The notes beneath the pieces were generated by a model that saw nothing but the letters and a program-made list of their open reading frames with translations, did not search any database and was not told where the DNA came from. The position numbers and the translations under genes were made by a program. From Brachyhypopomus gauderio (Eukaryota > Chordata > Actinopteri > Gymnotiformes > Hypopomidae), in NCBI RefSeq assembly GCF_052324685.1, contig NC_135211.1, positions 218,501 through 282,500 on the forward strand: a stretch of 64,000 nucleotides of DNA. Direction: 5' to 3'. Positions 49,027 to 60,406 of the stretch are shown here, in pieces (within the stretch, counting starts at the first letter, position 1; each line of letters opens with the position of its first letter).

Positions 49027-49891
49027 TTTATTCGGTTTTAGCTGATTTACAATTAGATTATACATACAATATATGGAAGTGAACTCATGATCTGAAAATA
49101 AAGTAACAAGAGAGTTTGTTCAAAAGATGAGGATGGTTCTTTAATGACTGGTAGATGAGGATGGTTCTTTGTTTTAAAGACTGGTAGTCAAAGACACTTC
49201 ATTCAATCCACACATTCTCACATCTGCCTTCACTCTGTAAAACCCAATGTGCCTTGTATTTGAAAAAACATGCCATTTACCCTCTACTCCAGCATACTCT
49301 CCTCAAAAATAAACATTGCCACAGAATGAACAGTGCACAAAATCAGAGAGAAAGAGCAAAGCTAGAGAGAGTGAGAGAGAGAGAGAGAGTGAGTGAAAAG
49401 AGAGAGTGTGAAAGGAGGGTCAAAACACAAAGAGCTGCACAGATGCAGGTCTCCTAAGCAAACAGAAACGCAGCCCATGCTGAGTCTAGAGGAGAGTGAG
49501 AGCATTACAGGCTCGGGGGGCCACGTCTGCCCATGGCGACATGGTGCACTTTTAAGCAAAGACAGCGCTGCTGTCTGGGTGCGTCTGCGTCCCTCCTCCC
49601 TCCTAGATGATAACAAGGTAACTGAAAAATCCTCGAGAAAGAGGAGCAGCAAAGCAAATACTACACCACACTCACCAGAACATACAGTGGAATGGCTCTC
49701 CACTCTGAGAGGAAGAAAACATGGTGATTATGGCCAGAGAGATAAGGCCAGACATGATAGGTAGGGCAAATGTTACACACACTGCAGCTCTCCAGTCTGG
49801 GGAGGTGTGGGTGTCTACACACACCATCTCTCTGCGAGTGTGTATACACAAACGAATGGTGCGGGGGTGTGTACGTGTGAATACACACATC
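49027..49891 (-). other. vps35: Probable vps35 3' UTR
   Basis: Follows the vps35 stop codon on the minus strand and ends near AATAAA (49027-49032). It contains a GA/TC-rich stretch at 49364-49410. The extent is inferred from the poly(A) signal only. Confidence 0.45.
49364..49410. repeat. (GA)n-rich microsatellite
   Basis: About 47 bp of mostly GA with a few interruptions, in the probable vps35 3' UTR. Confidence 0.85.
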
Positions 49892-51011
<1,120 letters not shown>

Positions 51012-51013
51012 AT

Positions 51014-51020
<7 letters not shown>

Positions 51021-51100
<80 letters not shown>
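51021..51100. repeat. (TA)40 microsatellite between two hAT-type ends
   Basis: 80 bp of uninterrupted TA between a right hAT end (to 51011) and a left-type end (taggggtgggcatagatta from 51102). Confidence 0.97.
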
Positions 51101-51104
<4 letters not shown>

Positions 51105-51550
51105 GGGTGGGCATAGATTATTTCTTTTAATGGGTAAGTAATTATGAAATTATATCTCATAACAAAAAAGTGCAGTGCCTGACCAGAAATGAACCTTTTA
51201 ATTTACTAAAATGTCTTTTTGGTGACTGTAATACCAGTATGGTAGTACTTGGGCTGCATCTACTGGCCAAATACTGAAACTGACTGAAAAGTATTGCTTA
51301 CATAAACACAAAAACCTAATCTCAACATGTGATTTACTTCTATGATCTAAATCATTTTGCCAATACACATTATTTTGATCATTTTGGACATTTAGTGCCT
51401 CAGTTGAATCTTTTTTTTGCACATTGATTTATTTATAAATTTTTTCCACTGAAACGGCTTCTTTTCACTTTTAGGAACTTTTGGGCATCTTTTTACCTAT
51501 TGAGGCCAAAATGCCTATTTGTGTGTGAACCCGCAAATCGCTGTTTGCGG

Positions 51551-51551
<1 letters not shown>

Positions 51552-51633
<82 letters not shown>
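51552..51633. repeat. (TA)41 microsatellite
   Basis: 82 bp of uninterrupted TA. Confidence 0.97.
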
Positions 51634-51634
<1 letters not shown>

Positions 51635-51639
51635 CATTT

Positions 51640-53125
51640 TTGAAGGTCTAGCATTCGTTATGTCTGTAGCCTTTTTTTTGTCAATTACGCCTTAGGGTAA
51701 AACATCTTTGCTGTCACATTTTGTGGAATTGTGTGCTTTACATGTATTCTGCACAACAGGATTGCAGCACAAGTTTTTATGATGTGTAAGGTTATTGGGT
51801 ACTGTAGCGCCCCCGACAGGCCAATTTGAACCAAACTTGGCAGATCTCACAAGGGCCTCAGTCTATAAAAGGCTTTCAAATTGAGAGTTGATCACTTACA
51901 TGGTTTATGAATTACAGCAATATAGGTTATATATGGCATGACCCCAATGATGTAATGGGAAAATGGATCAAACTGAAAAATTAAAATCCAACACTATCCA
52001 TAATTATTTACCCACAGAGCCTACAGATTATGCCCATACCAATTTTGGCATCACTGGATCAAATTCCGAGGAGTAGTTCAAAAAGTGTTATTTTCAAACA
52101 ATTGATGAAAGTAACAAAACTATGCAGTTACAAGTCCTATTCAAAAATGCAAAGTTGTCAGGTGTACTGCATGTTCCTAAGCAAAACTTTGGAGTCATGA
52201 TTTTGACGAATTATGCCACCTAGTGGCCAAATATTTCGAAACGGCACAGCGTGACAGGGAGTCCTGAGATATGCATAGTGATAAGGTTTCATGTCGATAG
52301 GCCAATGATAAGTAACAATGATAAGCAATGATAACTAATTTATTGGCTCATAGCGGCCATGTTTTTTGAGTGATGATGTCATCACCAAGTGTCCACTTGT
52401 GGTCCACTTATACCACTTGAAGCCCTTATGATGCTTGTAAAGTTTTGGCTTGATGTGACCAATGCTTGATGAGAAACAGTTTTTTTCCATGTTATAGCAC
52501 CCCCAATTGGACAATCGTGGCTACCTTTGACCTGTGACCTCAAAGTCATGTTCCCTATCAGCTTATCAAGTTTCATTAAGATTGCTCAAAGCATTGCTGA
52601 GTTATAGCTGCTGAAGTAAATTAGGCACAGCCTTAGAGCTATTGATTGACGTGTCACAACCAGAGTGTATGCAAATGTCAATGTCAAATATCTTTTGATA
52701 AAGAGATTCTTCTGAGTAATTTGATACCAATATTGTGGTGATCACATGAAAACCCAAGGAGTAGTAGGCAAAAGAAGGTTTTGCATATTATGCAAATTAG
52801 CAAAAAATCTAAGTGGGTGGAGCTTAATAATTTTTAACCCTTTTGTTTGGCTTGAGCCAAGGAATCCAGAAGTGGAATTTTCTTTCTAGGACCTACCGTG
52901 TGGGAGATATGGGCCAAAACGTGAAAACACTGCACTATAGTGCCACCATCAGGCCAATTTAGGTCTCTACTTAATCATGGTAAAAGAGACTACAGCTTTC
53001 TGCCAAGTTTGGTCTCTGGGCCTTACGGTCTAGGCTGCAGTATGCGTTTTATGCATAGAAAAATAAGAAGAAGAAAAACCCTAACAATTACAATAGGTTT
53101 CCCACACTACTTGTGTGGACCCTAA
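51640..53125. repeat. Dispersed non-coding fish repeat with recurring internal motif
   Basis: Within about 1.5 kb a motif of the type tagcgcccccgacaggccaa, then tttgaaccaaacttgg, recurs in degenerate form about four times (near 51805, 52205, 52495 and 52935). The style (short gene-free text, repeated references to a cRcC-rich box and a ggccaattt box) is familiar from fish genomes, but I cannot name the family. No coding capacity. Confidence 0.5.
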
Positions 53126-53266
53126 AAAAGCCAAACAAACCAACCAAAAACTAGTGGACATTAGGTATGAAGAAGTGCCATCAGGTTGCTGGTGCTGGGA
53201 TGTTACGTTAACTGTACTTTACATCCAAATTTAGATTGAGGTTCCACCATTTTAGTGTCTATGAAC

Positions 53267-53450
53267 TAGTGCTGGGCAGTATGACCAACATTCTATATCA
53301 TGGTATTTTTCGAAATTATATCGGTTTCACTGTATTAGACGCTTTCCCCCCCCTCATGCAAGATGTGTTAACTATGTTGATTACGAAAAGAATTACTGCA
53401 GTAGAGTGGTTAAGAGTACCCTATTCCACTGTTAGAAAAATGTCTGCCTA
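53267..53450. mobile_element. hAT-like end fragment
   Basis: Starts tagtgctgggcagtatgacc and continues with a weak palindromic AT-rich stretch, as in fish hAT-derived MITEs. The opposite end is not identified. Confidence 0.4.
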
Positions 53451-53772
53451 AGCATTACATATAATACAGATTTGCATGGCCCCACATGATCAGTTTTCAA
53501 ATTGTAGCACTAAAGTAGTGAATGAATTATATAGCATGACAGTTGCAGTAAAAATGCAAAACCTTTTATTTAAAACATTTTTCAGACATCAAAACTAGGT
53601 TTATACAACTTATGTGAACCAGCTACACATAATATTATAAATTGCACACCAGTTGTTAAAAACAAATAAGAGATATTTAGACATTAAGTAGACAGGGCTG
53701 TTTGTCAATGGTTGTATTGTACTGAAAAGTCCCAAATATCTTGCATTTAATTAAATTACATAATATTTAAAC

Positions 53773-54856
53773 TAGGGGTGGGACGCGATTAAAAAAATTA
53801 ATCGAATTAATCGGAAGCTTTGTAATTAATCAATCGAAATTAATCGCATTTTAATCGCATTTCAGCATTTAACATGAAAAATATAAATTTAAGAAGATTT
53901 AAATGTTTTTAAATACCATTTTAGATGGTATATTTTTCTTTAATTTCCTAGGCCTCTGCCACAGGCATCTCCATAGTGCCTAGAAGTGGTATTCTGCATG
54001 CTCAAAGCAAATGACTGGATCTTCCATTCATCATCTATAATATGAGCTGTCATACAAAGATCATTCTTGTTGCTAACAGAGGTCCAGTGATCCCCAGTCA
54101 GAGCCACATTTGTGGCGCTCTTCACAATAACCTGTTTTACTTCCCTTTCCTCATCATACAGCTGCTGGATTTTCTTCGACATTGTCTTTCTGGACGGTTG
54201 TTCGTAACTTGCATCAGTTGACGCAATGTGCAGCGCTTCTTGTAAGCCTTTATCTTCGACCACAGAGAGCGAACAACGCAAATAATATGACGCGTCATGT
54301 ATAAACGTGTGTGAAGTCGCACGCTACGGTCACCTGCGAAAGTTTAATCCAGTCTTAATGGTCCAATGAAGGTAATTTAAAAACCAGGGGTGAGTTTCCC
54401 GAAACGTTCTTAGCGCCAAATACTTCTTAACCTCGTACGTTTCATACGAGGTTACGAAGTACTTAGCGCTAAGAACGTTTCGGGAAACTCACCCCAGGAC
54501 ATTTCCTCAATTTAAAAAAACCCGGGACGCCAGGGACAGGATGTGAAATACGGACATGTCCCGGGAAATACGGACGTTTGGTCACCCTATCGTACTAGGA
54601 ATACATTTAGCAGCTAACTTATCATTACTGACCTGCGCGTTAGCCCCAACATGTTTTGCGTTGAGGCGGTAACGAAGGGTGGAAGTGCTCCTGTGATAAG
54701 CAAACTCCTTCCTACATAAAGTGCAAATAACACTATTTTTGTTTGTACTTCCATCTGGAAGTTTCTTATATTTATATAAGATATTTATTTATTTTTAGTG
54801 CGTTAATTTTCCTGTAATTAATTAATCGAAATTAACGTGTTAAAGTCCCACCACTA
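53773..54856 (-). mobile_element. Non-autonomous hAT element with ZBED-like transposase remnant
   Basis: It is flanked by the exact 8-bp duplication atttaaac (53765-53772 and 54857-54864). The ends are taggggtgggac and, from the other side, tagtggtgggac, followed on both sides by attaat-rich subterminal repeats. The minus strand at 54281-53940 encodes a ZBED1-type transposase piece (LQEALHIASTDASY, VALTGDHWTSVSNKNDL, DDEWKIQSFALSMQ), including the TGDHWTS block near the catalytic core. The rest of the transposase is missing. A 109-bp palindrome (54387-54495) is nested inside it. Confidence 0.88.
54387..54495. repeat. Near-perfect 109-bp palindrome
   Basis: Two 51-bp arms (54387-54437 and 54445-54495) with three mismatches and a 7-base loop. 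It starts ggggtgagtttcccgaaacg and ends with the complement. It is probably a tiny foldback MITE that inserted in the hAT element, though no clear target duplication can be fixed. Confidence 0.92.
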
Positions 54857-54889
54857 ATTTAAACATAAATAATAACAGTGGTCGAATAC

Positions 54890-55210
54890 TGGGGAGACCG
54901 TACCATATGTTTTAATGTGATAAAAAGCGAATTATTTTTGACCATATGTGTATTTGTATAAATATGTTTAATTAAGCTGAAGGTGCTGGAAAATATTGAA
55001 AATGGACATTGAAAATGCCGTACAAGTGCTTGAATTCCACCTTGTAAAGGTGTATGAACCCTGCAAATATAACTTGGCTCAAAACACAATGCTGAAGAGC
55101 GGAACACTCAAAGTTACAAAAATCGAGAGGTGCACGACCTCGCGACGCAACAGCGGAGCCACCGCGATTGCATCATTTTTGTCGCGCGGACCCTCGCACC
55201 AGTCACGACG
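54890..55210 (+). mobile_element. Fragment of the element forming the inverted repeat at 60407-62384
   Basis: It shares with the left arm there the path gtgataaaaagcgaattatt, then gtgctggaaaatattgaaaa, ttccaccttgtaaaggtgta and tgaaccctgcaaa. It goes on into the loop sequence (aaagttacaaaaatcgagag against aaagttacaaaattcgaggt). It is a single arm only. Confidence 0.75.
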
Positions 55211-55470
55211 CACCAAGTTATAAGCTAGTTTTTCTAGCTTTTATATTATGGGTGGTGCAGCTGATTTTTTTTGCTTTTTTGACTTTTGCTCAACCTTTAA
55301 AACCCTTTAAAACCCTATGTACTTCTTGACAACAGACACGGCTCCTTTCTTTGGTGTCAATGTTTGGTAGAATTTGTGGTTCAGAACGTCCCTCATCCCC
55401 ACCATCATCTGCCTGGGTATTATACAATGTGATTATAATAGTACAATTAATTAATTAGGTAAAAATTAAT

Positions 55471-55667
55471 GAGGCCAGTCGTGGCCTGGTGGTTAGGGAA
55501 CTGGTCTTGTGACCGGAGGGTCGTGGGTTCGATTCCCAGACCTGAGGCCATGACTAAGGTGCCCCTGAGCAAGGCCCTTAACTCTCAATTGCTCAAAAAA
55601 ATGAGATAAAATGTAAGTCGCTCTGGATAAGGGCGTCTGCCAAATGACATAAAATGTAAATGTAAAA
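55471..55667 (+). mobile_element. tRNA-derived SINE
   Basis: The head carries an A-box-like ggcctggtggttagggaa and a good B box in gggttcgattccc, about 35 bp apart. It is followed by a non-tRNA body and the tail tcgctctggataagggcgtc, tgccaaatgacataaaatgt, typical of fish SINEs that borrow a LINE 3' end. The tail repeats aaatgta. It is not a tRNA gene: no acceptor stem closes. Confidence 0.85.
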
Positions 55668-55770
55668 ATGGTGCAATCTAGAATGCACCTATGGAGAAGC
55701 TTCTTCCACTCAACCTCGTCCCCATATGAATGTTTGTTTAAATCAATGGATGTTTAAATTGATGTTCACA

Positions 55771-55890
55771 TCCCTGCCATCATGAGGAGTTTTTCCTTGC
55801 TCATTAGGGATCCGGACCCATACAATTGTAAAACTGCTTTGTGACAACATGTGTTGTAAAATGCGCTATATAAATAAATTTGACTTTGAC
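55771..55890 (+). repeat. L2-type LINE 3' tail fragment
   Basis: Runs from tccctgccatcatgaggagt to taaataaatttgactttgac, the same 3' end family as 47690-47866. Confidence 0.75.
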
Positions 55891-55990
55891 ATATCCTTTT
55901 ACGCTCAACCGGTCTCCCCCTCTTCGGGGGAAGTAGCCAGAAAGGAAGTGAAGAAACAAAACAAAGTGTGTGCTGGGGAGAGGGGTGTAC

Positions 55991-56134
55991 CGCGTCATTC
56001 TCCCGCTCGTAGAAACAGACGTATCGGTTGAGGATCTCGATGAAGAGCTGCACTTGGAGGGAGGGGTCCATACACTGGTTGGCAATCTTCAGGGCCTTCT
56101 TCAGGCACTCCATCACACGTTTTCCATCACGGAT
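55991..56134 (-). CDS. vps35: VPS35 penultimate coding exon
   Basis: 48 codons, phase 0 at both ends, reading [20 protein letters not shown], then [20 protein letters not shown] and FYERENDA. It continues in the exon at 49892-50071 with VTVQVLNQ. Human VPS35 has [20 protein letters not shown] and [20 protein letters not shown] here. The acceptor is ttcag above 56134 and the donor is gtacac below 55991. No upstream exon is found between 56135 and 64000, so that intron exceeds 7.8 kb. Confidence 0.95.
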
Positions 56135-56140
56135 CTGAAT

Positions 56141-57300
56141 TCATAATATACAGAATAAACAGAAGAATGTAGAATATAAATGTTTTGTTTTTTCCACATC
56201 TCCTGTCCCTCCATCAAATGAAAAACAACCTCAGTATGAAACCACACTATGCATCAGGTCCATTCTAGAACATTGCGTTCATTCTATAACATCGGGTCCA
56301 TTCGAGAACATTGGGGCCATTCTAGAACAATAAATGGTCTTTGGACTGAAGAACTGGAGGGTTGAGCATTCAGTTCCAAGTCCCGTTGTTAGGGGCAACT
56401 GTCTCCAAAACAGTGGTGTAGCAGGATGTAATGGACCACTCCTGCTCGGTTTATTCAGGGTTCAGTGCTTCTATGGTTCGCCTTAATAACAGATAAACAC
56501 CATAGACAAACCCATACCACAATAGCCCATGAGCCTGATTAAAACTCCACAAGCTCATTAGGCCTCCTATGTGATACTGACAAGATGCGTCACATGTTCA
56601 GTGAGACCCACATATCAAGAACAGAAGACAGGACTGTTTATTTCACCAGCGGGTGTGCGACACTTTAAAAAAAAAAAAAAAAAAAAAACACTTTAGCTCA
56701 GAGATGGCCAGATGACATAAGAATCTTCTCCTGGGCCACAACACACCATTTCTTCCACAGATGTAACTTATTCTGACAGCCCTACAGCAATGAAGTCCTT
56801 TTAATACATAACAGGATGAACCAGAAGCAATGCGGAGATACTTCCTGAGGTGTTGTGATAATCCTAAATGACATACATACATATAAAAACACACATTTCA
56901 CATAATAGCATGCAATACCACTGGAGATATGCATTTCAAAACATCTGTGAGAACAGATCTCCCTACCAGTGCATCCAGTCCTGCACAAAAACAGCTAAGG
57001 CACAACACACACAACAATATCAAGAGATGGCACGATTGCTCACAGACACCATTTATCTCCAGACATCCAGATACTGATTTCAGTGTGGCCATCAAATTTT
57101 CTGGAAATGACCAAGATGCATGCAGCAATCTACTCCAGGATCTTTTTCTTTTGAGAAAAATACTGTTTATGTTATGCAGTTCTAATGACATTTATCGTCA
57201 AGTGGTTGTAAGTCATGTCTCATTAGCACAATAATGTCAGACGCTGACCATTAGTTAGAGGTTAAAAGACATTTCCACAAACTAGGATATTTACCCCCCA
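56141..57300. other. vps35 intron, low information
   Basis: Contains a short run of four imperfect copies of a ccattctagaacattg motif (56258-56330) and a 21-base A run near 56667. No exon or transposon recognised. Confidence 0.5.
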
Positions 57301-57301
57301 A

Positions 57302-57512
57302 CACTGGTGATAAACACACACTTCTCCTCACTGTCCAATACACTGGTGATAAACACACACTTCTCCTCACTGTCCAATACATTGGTGATAAACACACACT
57401 TCTCCTCACTGTCCAATACACTGGTGATACACACACTTCTCCTCACTGTCCAATACACTGGTGATACACACACTTCTCCTCACTGTCCAATACACTGGTG
57501 ATAAACACACTT
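57302..57512. repeat. 39-bp minisatellite, about 5.5 copies
   Basis: Unit starts cactggtgataaacacacac and ends ctcactgtccaata. The first copies are 39 bp and the last two 37 bp. Confidence 0.95.
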
Positions 57513-57783
57513 CTCATTGCGTTTCACAGACTGGCTTTGACAAAAAAGGAACCCCGCTGGTGCCTGGTGATTTATAAAGCCATACTCCACAATCTGCCTT
57601 CATCTAAATCTGATATCCTATCAGTACTTGTACATTCAATGGTTTGAAATACAACTGTATCTTACTACAGTTCATTTTCTATAACACTTACTGCATAGAT
57701 CCAAAAATGTCAAATTCAATGTCTCTGTCAGCCATGATGAGAGATTACATGACTGAAGTGATTTAATCTCATGTAGCTGCTTG

Positions 57784-57912
57784 TCCAGCTAACCTTGGTA
57801 AACCAGCAGATACTCGTCCAGCTAACCTTGGTAAACCAGCAGATACTCATCCAGCTAAACTTGGTAAACCAGCAGATACTCATCCAGCTAAACTTGGTAA
57901 ACCAGCAGCGAC
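57784..57912. repeat. 33-bp minisatellite, four copies
   Basis: Unit tccagctaaccttggtaaac, then cagcagatactcg. Copies differ by one or two bases. Because 33 is a multiple of three it gives a repeated peptide in open frames, which I do not regard as coding. Confidence 0.93.
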
Positions 57913-58156
57913 ATGAAGCCTGACCCAAAGACGAATGAGCACCTGCAGTGTGGTCCTTTCCTGGCTCTATGGCACAGCACAACGGCATGGATTTTTCACA
58001 CAGATCTACTGTCCTCTGTGGAACCTGCACGACCTTAATGCTGCAAAGACTCTGGAATCAGTGAGTTTATCTGGAGTTCTGGTATTTCTGTGTTTTAGGT
58101 ACAAACCCTATTTACAGAAATGTTGGGACACTCTAAAAATCTAAAATCTGTTATTT

Positions 58157-58506
58157 CAGGGTATATGCACACTTTTAAATCTCAAATTCAATGACTTTTA
58201 AGACCTTTTTAATACCTCTCACAAGAAAAAATAATACTATTACTGGGGATGCAACAATTGTTGACGTTGTTGAGGCCGTATACTCCAGCGCTAGGAATCT
58301 AGCACTAGGACCCTGGAGCAGTTATTTTCTGCATGGTCCTAGCGCTAGATTCGGCAAAGTTCACATCGCGCCAGAACAACTGAACAACACACACTTATAA
58401 TAATTTAATGCCTCCCCTCATAAAATTCCAGACATTTTAAGACATTTTTAGGCCTTGAATATGGAAAACTAAATTTAAGACATTTTAAGGACCCACGGGT
58501 ACCCTG
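58157..58506. mobile_element. hAT-like MITE
   Basis: 350 bp with ends cagggtatatgcac and, from the right, cagggtacccgtgg. Subterminal stretches on both sides are rich in acattttaag-type motifs. No coding capacity. A clean 8-bp duplication was not found. Near its centre (58283-58355) a short imperfect inverted repeat (agcgctaggaatctagcact with ggtcctagcgctagattcgg) can be seen. Confidence 0.6.
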
Positions 58507-59460
58507 TATTTGTTAATTCACTCAAACCTTTAAACAGACAAAAGGACAATGTTTGCAATGATGGAGCAATTCTAATTGAAAATTAGAAATAGCCGGGTCT
58601 AAGGCATGGTTACCATCTCATTTTAATTATATTGTTTAATCATTGGGGAAGTGAAGTTCTAATTGTTGGTGTTTTGCAAGTACAATGTTTGTCCATTCTT
58701 GCAGTGCACGAGATTTGAGCTGCTTGCCAGTGCATGGTCGCCATCATCTCATTCACTTCATAATGATGTGCCATACATGTTAATAGAAGACCGATGTGGA
58801 TTGCAAGCAGACCAGCCAAGCACATATACTCTGTCTTGAACATACACTGTTGTGACTAAGAAACAGGCCTGGCATTGTTGAAGGCAGCATTTGTCTCTTC
58901 AGAATACCAATATAAACCTCCACATAAATAGTACTTATGAAAAGATCTAAATTATTTCTCCACAAAGTTGTGACCCACGACCTATCCAAGGTGACCCACG
59001 ACCTATCCATGGTGACCCACAGCCCATGCTGGCAACACCTGGAGGATGCTCGTCTTATATTCAGTCTTGATGACCTTTCACCCGGTAGCATTTAAACTGC
59101 TGTGTAGAAGCTTCTAGAAAGGTGTTATTTGTATAGCCTTAGATTTATTTTGCCTGCATTCCCCCGTTTATTAAGTGATATACAGACATCACATTCCACA
59201 CAAAAAAGTTATGTTTGAACAAATAACAGCGTAGTTTTTTAACGTTAATTGTGATCTTCCTACCCAATTTTGAAACAAACTTGAAAATATCCAGTTTATG
59301 GGCTTAACTACTTTCACAATTTAAAACTAATATTACAATAAATACAAGACACATGCATTAAATAACACAGATTTAAATTATTCAATTATTGTAAAATGCA
59401 CTAAAAACGTAACGTAGGTTGGCCGGCTACATCTTTGCAGTCCTGTCATTATTCGGTATT

Positions 59461-60000
59461 AGAGTCAAAGTCAAATTTATTTCTTGTTGTGATCAATGGT
59501 GTCAAAAGCAGCACTGATGTCTAGCAGTATGAGAAAAGAAACCTGTCCTTTATCAGAGAATATTAAGAGATTGTTCAGTACTTTAGTATGTGCCATTTCA
59601 GTGCTGTGATGAGCTCTAAATCCAGACTGGAATAACTTTGACATGTTCTGTCTGTAAGAAGGAAAAGAGTTGTGAAGAAACTACTTTCTCAAAAATGTTT
59701 TATATGAATGACAGATTGGAGATTGGCCTATAGTTGGACAGTTCCTGGGGGTTAAGACCAGGTTTTTTAATTAGCGGCTTGATGACTGCAAGTTTAAATG
59801 AACTGAGAATGTAGCCCAGGCTCAGAGAATAGATAATTATGGTAAGCAAATGTTCTACATTTCTATGCAGTAATTCTTTAAGTAGATGGGTTGGTACGGC
59901 ATCTAGTATGCATGTGGAGGGCTTAGCAGATTCCACCAGTGAAATAAGCTCCTCACGACCAATTGGGTAGAAGAACTAACAGGGCATCAGAGCTGACCAG
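59461..60000 (-). mobile_element. L2-like LINE fragment, reverse transcriptase part
   Basis: 59936-59700 on the minus strand reads SAKPSTCILDAVPTHLLKEL and IKKPGLNPQELSNYRPISNL, closely matching the copy at 45551-45883. It begins with a few bases of the shared 3' tail (gtcaaagtcaaatttattt) joined straight to RT sequence, so the middle and most of the UTR have been lost. Confidence 0.8.
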
Positions 60001-60149
60001 ACAGCTGTAAAGGTGCTGTCAATAAGAAAAATATCTGTGACTTCATCGGACCACAAGCACCTAGTCAGTGTCTCAGATCCCACACTAGGGGTTTTTTGAT
60101 TGGGGGAGGAATCAAGTAGGGGTCGTCAAAGGCACCGTGCCAAAGTCAA

Positions 60150-60382
60150 AGTAGTTCTATAGTTATAGTTGTGGTTCTAGTTCCCCTGCCAAGTAGTCAC
60201 AGTCCCTTCTATGCAGGTGGTGAGCCTCAGGTAGGAGCTAGCATCAGCACGTCCTCTTACAGCAATAGCACATCCAACCCCGGCATCAGTACATCCACCG
60301 GCAAGCCAGACCATCTCCAGAGTGCTTATAAGTGTTTGCATGCAATAGACTTGGGTAGAAGCATGCAAAAAGATGCTCGCGC
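60150..60382 (-). repeat. L2-like 3' UTR fragment, out of order
   Basis: Matches 44350-44580 over some 220 bp (for example gcctcaggtaggagctagca and ccggcatcagtacatccacc). In the other copy this UTR lies on the opposite side of the RT part, so here it is either a second insertion or a rearrangement. Confidence 0.7.
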
Positions 60383-60406
60383 GACCCTGCTCGAACCGCT
60401 TGTCCA

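Noticed and set aside
55471-55560. Additional tRNA gene
   Set aside because: A and B boxes are present but no acceptor stem closes and the body and tail are those of a SINE.
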